A stretch of 5,418 bases of DNA, taken from assembly GCA_947464885.1 (NCBI GenBank), contig CANHYZ010000172.1, positions 1-5,418 of the forward strand, given 5' to 3'. This DNA is from Flavobacteriales bacterium (lineage in GTDB: Bacteria > Bacteroidota > Bacteroidia > Flavobacteriales_D > Sanyastnellaceae). This document shows, piece by piece, positions 1-5,418 of the stretch (within the stretch, counting starts at the first letter, position 1; each line of letters begins with the position of its first letter). The notes under the pieces are model-generated. The model was not told where the DNA came from and did no database searches. It saw only the letters and a program-made list of their open reading frames with translations. The translations under genes and the position numbers were made by a program.

Positions 1-70
1 CAACCTGATATTGTGCAAAGGCAAATTGACAAATGGCTAGCATGGCCAGGGTGAGGAGTTGTTTTTTCAT
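1..70 (-). CDS. Partial secreted protein of unknown function (N-terminal signal peptide only)
   Basis: Reading leftward from an ATG at 68-70, the minus strand stays open for 23 codons and leaves the window at base 1, so only the N-terminus is visible. It begins MKKQLL, continues with a hydrophobic stretch (LAMLAI..FAFA) and has a signal peptidase I type site AFA-Q at about residues 19-20, with the mature chain starting QYQV. This is a classical Sec signal peptide with no lipobox, so the product should be exported to the periplasm, outer membrane or outside. The start lies 36 bp beyond the stop codon of the prolyl oligopeptidase gene on the same strand, so co-transcription is possible. The gap consists of an 8-bp tandem repeat. 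No function can be assigned from 23 residues. The call rests on the textbook signal-peptide pattern, not on homology. Confidence 0.72.
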   Translation of the reverse strand, partial: MKKQLLTLAMLAICQFAFAQYQV

Positions 71-114
71 AGGGTAGGAGGATTATAGGATTATAGGGTT
101 GTAGGATTATAGGG
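71..114. repeat. Degenerate 8-bp tandem repeat (AGGATTAT)
   Basis: Successive 8-base units read AGGGTAGG (71-78), AGGATTAT (79-86), AGGATTAT (87-94), AGGGTTGT (95-102), AGGATTAT (103-110) and a partial AGGG (111-114). Three units are identical. The array occupies the whole gap between the peptidase gene and the signal-peptide gene and reaches into the last codons of the peptidase gene: its TAA stop (107-109) lies inside a unit. On the minus strand each perfect unit followed by A makes TATAAT (82-87, 90-95, 106-111). That resembles a sigma-70 -10 box but not the Bacteroidota TAnnTTTG element, so I do not call a promoter here. Confidence 0.8.
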
Positions 115-2263
115 AGATGTGCAGATTGTAAAGCATAAACGCATAGCGGTCGGCAACAGATTCAATGATTTGATTGGTGCTCATGCCGGCGCCATGGCCT
201 GCACTTTCCTGGATACGAATGATAGCAGGGTGCTCGCCAACATTGCATTCTTGCAGACGCGCTGCGAACTTGAAGCTATGGGCCGGAACAACGCGGTCGT
301 CGTGATCTGCTGTCATCACCATAGTAGCCGGATAGTTTGTCCCTTTCTTTAGGTTATGGTAAGGTGAGTATTTGTAGAGGTAATCGAATGCAGTTTTTGA
401 ACTGTCCGCGCAACCATATTCCGAAATCCATCCTTTTCCAACCGTGAAGAGATGATAGCGCAGCATATCCAGAACACCCACTTCCGGAATGGCGACTTGG
501 AATAGTTCCGGACGTTGCGTCATGCAAGCACCAACGAGCAATCCGCCATTGGATCCGCCGTTGATGGCCAGTTTCTCGGATGAAGTGTATTTGTTGGCAA
601 TAAGGTATTCAGCAGCCGCAATGAAGTCATCGAATACATTTTGCTTTTTTTCCATCATGCCGCCCTTATGCCAATCTTCACCAAATTCATTTCCACCGCG
701 AATGCAAGGCATGGCAAACACACCGCCATTTTCAAGTAAGATAATACGTGATGAAGAGAAGGATGGCTGCATGGGTACACTGAAACCACCGTAGGAGTAA
801 AGTAACGTGGGATTATTACCATTTAACTCCAACCCTTTTTTGTGTACAATAAACATGGGTACTTCAGTTCCATCCTTGCTTTTGTACATGACTTGCTTGC
901 TCTCGTAATCAGCAGGGTTGAACTTGACATTGATCTTGTAGTATTCGGAGGTTTGTCCGCTCGCGATATCGTATTGATAAATCACACTCGGATAAGTGAA
1001 GGACGTGAAGGTGAAGTAGCAGGTTTGTTCATCACGCTTTCCGGAGAACCCTCCTGCAGTGCCGGTTTTATCAGGCATAGTGATTTCCTTTTTATCACTG
1101 CCGTCATAATTACAAGCGAAAATGCGTGTATTGGCGCGATCGAGGTACGACAAAAACAATTTGTTGCCACATGTAGAAACGCCTTGTAGCATCATATCGC
1201 CTGAAGGTACGATTTCTTGCCAGGCGCTTGGTTGCGGATTTGTCGGGTCGACCACTACGACGCGATACATGGGAGCATTAACGTCGGTGTGAACAATAAA
1301 CTTGCCCTCTGCTGTTGTCTCAATCACGCTGTTGTGCTGGCTCAGGTCGTCGAACAGCACTTCAAAGCGGCTGTCCTTTTTCGTGAGGTCTTTAATCCGT
1401 ACCTCCCAGCCATCGGTGCCGGGCGCTGCGTTAATGACAAGGTAATGCTTGTCTTCGGTGACGTAGGCCATGTTGTACATGTATGGTCGCTCATTGTCGC
1501 GGTAGATGAGCTCATCTTCACTTTGCGGAGTGCCCATCTTGTGGTAATAAACCATGTGGTACTCATTGTTTCCGCTAAGCTCTTTGCCTTTGTCAGGAGC
1601 GGGATAGCGGTTGTAAAAAAAGCCATCGCCATACCATGCGGCTGAGCTGAATTTAACCCATTCCAACTTATCGGATAATTTCGTTTTTGTGGCAATGTCA
1701 TATACTTCAATGCGGCTCCAGTCGCTGCCGGCTTCATTGATGTTAACTGCCATCCAACGGTTATTGTCATCCGCTCCCAGCAGGCTGCCGCTTGCCAGTC
1801 CATCGGGAGAAAGGGTGTTGAGATCGAGGAAAAGTTCATCAGTGCCGTTCATGCCTTTGCGCACGAAGTATTTCCCTTGTGGTTCCAGACCACTGTTTTT
1901 GAATATGAAGTAGTAATCACCGGCTTTGATGGGCGCACCAACTTTTTCGAAATTGAACAGCTCGGTGAAACGATCTGCGATTTTCTTGCGGAACGGAATA
2001 CTGTCGAGGTAGTTTCTGCTCACTTGATTTTGAGCTTTAACCCATGCACCAGTCTCTGCACTGGTGTCGTTTTCTAGCCACAAGTAGGGATCTGATACCG
2101 CTGTTCCAAAGAAATCGAGCGTTTTTTCTTCTTTGCGTGTTTCAGGATAAGCGGTAATCTTCATGAGTTGTGGTTCTTGCTGTTTGTTGGTCTTTGAATT
2201 ACAGCCTGAAATAAGCGCAATCAAGAGGATAGCGCCGGTGCATGTGCGTACTGTTTTCAACAT
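107..2263 (-). CDS. Prolyl oligopeptidase, S9A family, predicted lipoprotein
   Basis: This is a 718-residue serine peptidase expected to cleave short peptides after proline. It begins with a lipoprotein signal: a basic N-terminus, a hydrophobic core and lipobox LISGC, giving lipidated Cys21 and an envelope location. The N-terminal family region starts near residue 39 (YPETR, then DPYLWLE) and is followed by the beta-propeller. The C-terminal alpha/beta-hydrolase domain contains YSYGGF, IRGGNEFGEDWHKGG and the nucleophile motif GGSNGG. By alignment from memory with pig prolyl oligopeptidase, the triad is Ser571, Asp655 (in DHDDRVVP) and His690 (in AGHGAG). Trp612 and Arg657 match the proline-stacking and substrate-anchoring residues. 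Length is close to the usual 700-720. The ATG at 2261-2263 is chosen because it gives a complete signal peptide. The gene starts 18 bp after the porX stop on the same strand, suggesting an operon. No type IX sorting domain is seen. The TAA stop lies inside an 8-bp tandem repeat. Confidence 0.95.
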   Translation of the reverse strand: MLKTVRTCTGAILLIALISGCNSKTNKQQEPQLMKITAYPETRKEEKTLDFFGTAVSDPYLWLENDTSAETGAWVKAQNQVSRNYLDSIPFRKKIADRFTELFNFEKVGAPIKAGDYYFIFKNSGLEPQGKYFVRKGMNGTDELFLDLNTLSPDGLASGSLLGADDNNRWMAVNINEAGSDWSRIEVYDIATKTKLSDKLEWVKFSSAAWYGDGFFYNRYPAPDKGKELSGNNEYHMVYYHKMGTPQSEDELIYRDNERPYMYNMAYVTEDKHYLVINAAPGTDGWEVRIKDLTKKDSRFEVLFDDLSQHNSVIETTAEGKFIVHTDVNAPMYRVVVVDPTNPQPSAWQEIVPSGDMMLQGVSTCGNKLFLSYLDRANTRIFACNYDGSDKKEITMPDKTGTAGGFSGKRDEQTCYFTFTSFTYPSVIYQYDIASGQTSEYYKINVKFNPADYESKQVMYKSKDGTEVPMFIVHKKGLELNGNNPTLLYSYGGFSVPMQPSFSSSRIILLENGGVFAMPCIRGGNEFGEDWHKGGMMEKKQNVFDDFIAAAEYLIANKYTSSEKLAINGGSNGGLLVGACMTQRPELFQVAIPEVGVLDMLRYHLFTVGKGWISEYGCADSSKTAFDYLYKYSPYHNLKKGTNYPATMVMTADHDDRVVPAHSFKFAARLQECNVGEHPAIIRIQESAGHGAGMSTNQIIESVADRYAFMLYNLHISL

Positions 2264-2281
2264 GTGAATTGGGTGAAGTTG

Positions 2282-3835
2282 TTATTTGGATTGTAAAACG
2301 CAAAATGGAATCATGACTTCTTCCATGGAAATTCCGCCATGTTGGAAGGTGTTTTCATAGAAGTGTACAAATTGATTGAAGTTATTCGGGTATACAAAGA
2401 AGTCGCTGTTTTGCGCGAAGATAAAGGACGTGCTGACGTTTGTTTTCGGTAGAAAAATGTCGGCAGGGTTGCGCACTTCAAACACTTCTTTGGGATTGTA
2501 ATTGAGGTTTTTTCCTGCTTTGTAGCGCAGATTGGAATTGGTGTTACGATCGCCGACAACTTTGACGGGATTCTCCACTTTTACGGTACCATGGTCGGTT
2601 GTGATAATCAACGTGCAATTGTTTTCGGCAACTTTTTTCAAGATGTCCAATAGCGGGGAGTGATCAAACCAGGAGGACGTAATGCTACGATATGCCGGCT
2701 CGTCGTCGGCGAGTTCTTTGATGACCTCCATTTCCGTGCGCGCATGGCTAAGCATATCTACGAAGTTGTAGACGATTACATTGAGCTTATTGTTGAGCAG
2801 ATTGGAGAAAGAATCATTGAGTTTTTTTCCTGCATTGAGGTTGGTGATTTTGTTGTAACTAAACTTGAAATCAAAACCAAGTCGTTTGAGTTGTGCAGCC
2901 ATCAACTCTTCCTCGTGCATGTTTTTGCCGCCTTCCTCATCTTCATTCAGCCAGAGGTTGGGGTGCAGACGTGCAATCTCGCTGGGCATCAACCCGGCAA
3001 ATAGCGCATTGCGCGCATAATGGGTTGCTGTGGGAAGGATGCTGTAAAATATTTCCTCTGTCTCCGTCCGGAAGTACTCTTTCAATTTCGGTTGAATCAC
3101 GCGCCACTGGTCCCATCGCAGGTTATCGATGACCACCATGAATACGGTGTTTGTAGCCGACTTGAGAATAGGTGCGACTTTGCTTTTCACCAGCGTGTGC
3201 GACATGGTCGGTGCTTGCGCTGTGTTTTTCAGCCAGTCGATATAATTGTTCTTGATGAACTTGGAGAATTGTTCGTTCGCTTCCAAACGCTGGGTATGGA
3301 ATATCTCGGCCATACTGTCATCGGTTGATTCGGATAACTCCATACTCCATCGAACCAGTTTCCGATAAAATTCAGTCCATTCTTCGGCATTCATACGATC
3401 ACCCAACCGCATGGCAATTTCGCGGAATTCCTGACGATAATCGTTGTTGGTCTTTTCGCTGACGAGGCGTTTCTCGTTCAGGTTCTTTTTCAGTGAAAGT
3501 AGGATCTGATTAGGGTTTACCGGTTTGATGAGGTAATCCGCAATTTTGGATCCGATGGCATCCTCCATTATATGCTCTTCTTCACTCTTGGTAATCATTA
3601 CCACGGGAAGAGTTGGGTCAGATTCTTTGATCCTTTGAAGCGCGGTCAGGCCATTAATACCCGGCATATTTTCATCCAGAAATACGATGTCAAAGAAATT
3701 TTCCTTTGCCTTCTCAATGGCTTCGGCGCCGTTATTGACCGTAACCACCTCGTAACCTTTCTGCTCCAGAAATAAAATATGGGGTTTCAAAAGGTCTATT
3801 TCGTCGTCAGCCCAAAGGATACGTTCATTTGCCAT
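2282..3835 (-). CDS. porX: PorX: response regulator with PglZ domain, type IX secretion regulator
   Basis: This 517-residue protein has a CheY-like receiver at about 1-120: acidic pocket Asp10-Asp11, phospho-acceptor Asp54 in FLDENMPG, Thr82 and Lys104 in LIKP. A helical linker spans about 120-225 and is followed by a PglZ/alkaline-phosphatase-superfamily domain. Candidate metal and catalytic residues are Asp237 (IDNLRWDQW), Thr271 (PTATHYARN), Asp360 and His364 (FVDMLSHAR), Asp414-His415 (TTDHG) and His499 (QHGG), a complete-looking set. Known from the family: PorX pairs with the sensor kinase PorY, controls type IX secretion genes in Porphyromonas with the sigma factor SigP, and its PglZ domain is a zinc-dependent phosphodiesterase acting on oligonucleotides and cyclic nucleotides. 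There is no DNA-binding output domain. The open frame continues upstream to 4021, but the start at 3833-3835 (MANERILWADDE) fits the receiver fold, gives the usual length of about 518 and lies just downstream of a TAnnTTTG box. No porY or secretion gene is in view. Confidence 0.93.
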   Translation of the reverse strand: MANERILWADDEIDLLKPHILFLEQKGYEVVTVNNGAEAIEKAKENFFDIVFLDENMPGINGLTALQRIKESDPTLPVVMITKSEEEHIMEDAIGSKIADYLIKPVNPNQILLSLKKNLNEKRLVSEKTNNDYRQEFREIAMRLGDRMNAEEWTEFYRKLVRWSMELSESTDDSMAEIFHTQRLEANEQFSKFIKNNYIDWLKNTAQAPTMSHTLVKSKVAPILKSATNTVFMVVIDNLRWDQWRVIQPKLKEYFRTETEEIFYSILPTATHYARNALFAGLMPSEIARLHPNLWLNEDEEGGKNMHEEELMAAQLKRLGFDFKFSYNKITNLNAGKKLNDSFSNLLNNKLNVIVYNFVDMLSHARTEMEVIKELADDEPAYRSITSSWFDHSPLLDILKKVAENNCTLIITTDHGTVKVENPVKVVGDRNTNSNLRYKAGKNLNYNPKEVFEVRNPADIFLPKTNVSTSFIFAQNSDFFVYPNNFNQFVHFYENTFQHGGISMEEVMIPFCVLQSK

Positions 3836-3861
3836 AGGTTGCAGGAATATATTATGTGTTT

Positions 3862-3869
3862 CAAATCTA
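3862..3869 (-). promoter_or_regulatory. Candidate porX promoter -7 element
   Basis: The minus strand reads TAGATTTG, an exact match to the Bacteroidota primary-sigma -7 consensus TAnnTTTG. It lies 26 bp before the porX ATG, which would give a leader of roughly 20 nt. I see no clear TTTG at the -33 position; the nearest sequence is GTTAG at about the right distance. Support is therefore the -7 match plus position only. Confidence 0.5.
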
Positions 3870-3908
3870 CGATGTCGGAAGGAAGCTCTAACTGATGTCT
3901 GCCTTGAA

Positions 3909-3916
3909 TATTTTTG
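3909..3916 (+). promoter_or_regulatory. Candidate promoter -7 element of the HD-domain gene
   Basis: The plus strand reads TATTTTTG, again an exact TAnnTTTG match, immediately ahead of the HD-domain gene. Transcription would begin at about 3920-3924. This has a consequence for the start codon: the most upstream in-frame TTG (3914-3916) is the last three bases of the box and would not be transcribed, whereas the TTG at 3935 would follow a leader of about 12-15 nt. No convincing -33 TTTG is visible. T-rich DNA can produce this match by chance. Confidence 0.42.
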
Positions 3917-3934
3917 TGGTCTCAATTTATTTCT

Positions 3935-5155
3935 TTGAAAGCAAGGCGAAAAATCATCAATGACCCGGTGTATGGTTTCATTACCATCCGACACCCGTTC
4001 ATTCTGGAACTCATCGATCACCCGTGGTTTCAGCGTCTGCGACGAATAGCACAGCTGGGACTTTCACACATGGTGTATCCCGGAGCACTGCATAATCGTT
4101 TTCAGCATGCCATTGGCGCTATGCACTTGATGCAGAACGCGATTGATGAACTTCGGCTCAAGGGGAATGAGATTGATGATGAAGAGGAGGTTGCGCTCTT
4201 ATGCGCCATCTTGTTGCACGATATCGGACATGGACCATTCAGCCACGCGCTGGAGTATACCATCGCCAGCGAGGTGCATCATGAGAAGATTTCGTCGCTG
4301 ATTATGGCGCAGTTGAATGAGCATTTCAAAGGGCGCCTTACGATGGCCATTGCCATTTTCAACAATCAGTACCACAAGCGATTTCTTCATCAACTCGTCA
4401 GTAGTCAGTTGGATATGGATCGTCTCGACTATCTGGCGCGCGATAGTTTTTTCAGCGGCGTTGTTGAAGGGCAGGTCGGAAGTGAGCGCATCTTGAAAAT
4501 GCTCGATGTGGTCGATGATCAGCTTGTGGTGGAAGAGAAGGGTATTTACAGCATCGAGAAATTTATTGTCGCGCGTCGGTTCATGTATTGGCAGGTTTAT
4601 CTGCACAAAACGGTATTGAGCGCCGAATTCATGCTTGTCAATGCGTTGCGTCGTGCACAGGAACTTGCGCGCTCCGGAGTTGAGTTGCACTGTTCCCCTG
4701 CGTTGCGCCATTTTCTGTATCATAAGGTTACGCTCAGTGATTTGGAGGGGGATCCCGCTGCGCTGGGCTATTACGCAGCGTTGGATGACTTTGATATTGC
4801 CGCAGCTCTGAAAGTGTGGCAGCAACATGAGGATCGTGTGCTGTCTATGCTGGCCTCACACTTGGTGAATCGCAGTTTGTTCAAAATCGAGATCCAACGT
4901 GATCCGTTTACTCCGAATCGGGTAAACAGTGAGATTGATCGCGTGGCTGCGAAGTATGGTTTTTCGAATGAGGAGGCCGCTTATTTCGTCATTCATTCGA
5001 GTGTCGATAATCGCGCATACAACAGTCAGTATGATGTGATTCGCATTCTCATGAAGGATGGCAGTGTGCGCGACGCCGCCGAGGTCAGTGATCACCTTAA
5101 CATTGCGGCTTTAAGCAGTGTTGTGGAGAAACACTTTGTGGCATATCTGCGGTAG
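3935..5155 (+). CDS. HD-domain phosphohydrolase, dGTPase/SAMHD1-like (COG1078 type)
   Basis: This is a predicted metal-dependent hydrolase, 406 residues from this start. The N-terminus RKIINDPVYGFI is typical of the family in Bacteroidota. The HD signature is complete: His58 (NRFQHAIG), His95-Asp96 (LLHDIGHGPFSH) and Asp162 (MDRLDYLARD), matching the H, HD and D metal ligands of SAMHD1. His116 (VHHEKIS) matches its catalytic histidine. PGALHNRFQH and DYLARDS are also close to SAMHD1. Relatives remove triphosphate from dNTPs or act on related nucleotides; the substrate here is not determined, and the protein is probably cytosolic since no signal is seen. No ATG occurs before codon 46, inside the conserved HD core. 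Upstream, the frame meets TGA at 3905. Candidate starts are TTG 3914 (413 residues), ATT 3929 and TTG 3935; I prefer 3935 because it gives MKARRKIIND and lies downstream of the promoter box. It is divergent from porX, with about 100 bp between starts. Confidence 0.9.
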   Translation: MKARRKIINDPVYGFITIRHPFILELIDHPWFQRLRRIAQLGLSHMVYPGALHNRFQHAIGAMHLMQNAIDELRLKGNEIDDEEEVALLCAILLHDIGHGPFSHALEYTIASEVHHEKISSLIMAQLNEHFKGRLTMAIAIFNNQYHKRFLHQLVSSQLDMDRLDYLARDSFFSGVVEGQVGSERILKMLDVVDDQLVVEEKGIYSIEKFIVARRFMYWQVYLHKTVLSAEFMLVNALRRAQELARSGVELHCSPALRHFLYHKVTLSDLEGDPAALGYYAALDDFDIAAALKVWQQHEDRVLSMLASHLVNRSLFKIEIQRDPFTPNRVNSEIDRVAAKYGFSNEEAAYFVIHSSVDNRAYNSQYDVIRILMKDGSVRDAAEVSDHLNIAALSSVVEKHFVAYLR

Positions 5156-5256
5156 TTGGCCACGAATGCACGAATGATTTTTTGCTTGTGCCAGATTGGA
5201 CACGAATGCACGAATGATTTTTTTGCATGTACCGGATTGGACACGAATGCACGAAT
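5156..5256. repeat. 40/41-bp direct repeat, two full copies and a 5'-half copy
   Basis: Copies lie at 5156-5195 (40 bp), 5196-5236 (41 bp) and 5237-5256 (first 20 bases only). Each begins TTGG(C/A), continues with a doubled octamer CACGAATG-CACGAATG (only 7 bases of the second octamer in the third copy), then a T-run and GC(T/A)TGT(G/A)CC(A/G)GA. The full copies differ at four bases and by one T in the run. The array begins directly after the stop codon of the HD-domain gene. The minus-strand frame through it is open but is only a translation of the repeat. It has neither the palindromes nor the unique spacers expected of a CRISPR array. Confidence 0.85.
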
Positions 5257-5316
5257 AAATAATTAAAAGTTATCGGATAATTTTGGGCAACTCGATTACG
5301 TTTCCTCGTTTTTTTC

Positions 5317-5400
<84 letters not shown>

Positions 5401-5418
5401 GAGATTCACTTCCTCTCC

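Noticed and set aside
82..111. TATAAT boxes on the minus strand as a promoter
   Set aside because: They follow automatically from the 8-bp repeat, lack a -35 partner that I can identify, and do not fit the promoter consensus used by this phylum.
1342..1839. 165-codon minus-strand frame inside the peptidase gene
   Set aside because: It is an alternative frame of an intact, well-conserved prolyl oligopeptidase, with low-complexity Thr/Ser-rich content and no recognisable motif.
3836..4021. 62-codon N-terminal extension of the porX frame
   Set aside because: It lies antisense to the conserved N-terminus of the HD-domain gene, is unrelated to the receiver fold and would place the start upstream of the likely porX promoter. 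The start at 3835 gives the normal PorX length.
4199..4828. 209-codon minus-strand frame opposite the HD-domain gene
   Set aside because: It is antisense to conserved HD-domain coding sequence and has no domain or plausible start context; it is most likely a shadow frame.
5265..5284. AT-rich hairpin as a terminator for the HD-domain gene
   Set aside because: AAAA-G-TTAT / ATAA-TTTT with a CGG loop is weak, has a bulge, and is followed by GGG rather than a T-run. The T-run at 5309-5315 has no good stem before it.

Overview
The window looks like a chromosomal segment of a member of the Bacteroidota. The strongest reason is a PorX-type response regulator (CheY receiver, helical linker, then a PglZ/alkaline-phosphatase-fold domain), an architecture characteristic of that phylum. 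Supporting signs are two exact matches to the Bacteroidota promoter -7 element TAnnTTTG, no convincing Shine-Dalgarno sequence ahead of any start, and a lipoprotein-type prolyl oligopeptidase. Genus cannot be given from the sequence.

Layout, left to right. Positions 1-70 hold the first 23 codons of a secreted protein on the minus strand, a clear Sec signal peptide that runs off the window. Positions 71-114 carry a degenerate 8-bp tandem repeat that fills the gap to the next gene and supplies its stop codon. Positions 107-2263 (minus) encode a complete prolyl oligopeptidase with a lipoprotein signal. After an 18-bp gap, 2282-3835 (minus) encodes PorX. Positions 3836-3934 are a compact divergent promoter region with one TAnnTTTG box facing each way. 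Positions 3935-5155 (plus) encode an HD-domain nucleotide phosphohydrolase of the SAMHD1/dGTPase-like family, with no usable ATG near its N-terminus and probably a TTG start. Positions 5156-5418 contain no gene: two and a half copies of a 40/41-bp direct repeat built on a doubled octamer, then a 7-bp tandem array of 12 units.

The minus-strand genes (porX, peptidase, secreted protein) are tightly packed and could be co-transcribed from the porX promoter. PorX is known to control the type IX secretion system and to hydrolyse oligonucleotides or cyclic nucleotides. The divergent HD protein is a second predicted metal-dependent nucleotide hydrolase. The coding content is otherwise ordinary for the phylum. 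I see no mobile element, CRISPR array, phage gene or RNA gene. The least explained material is the three unrelated short-repeat arrays at the two intergenic edges.
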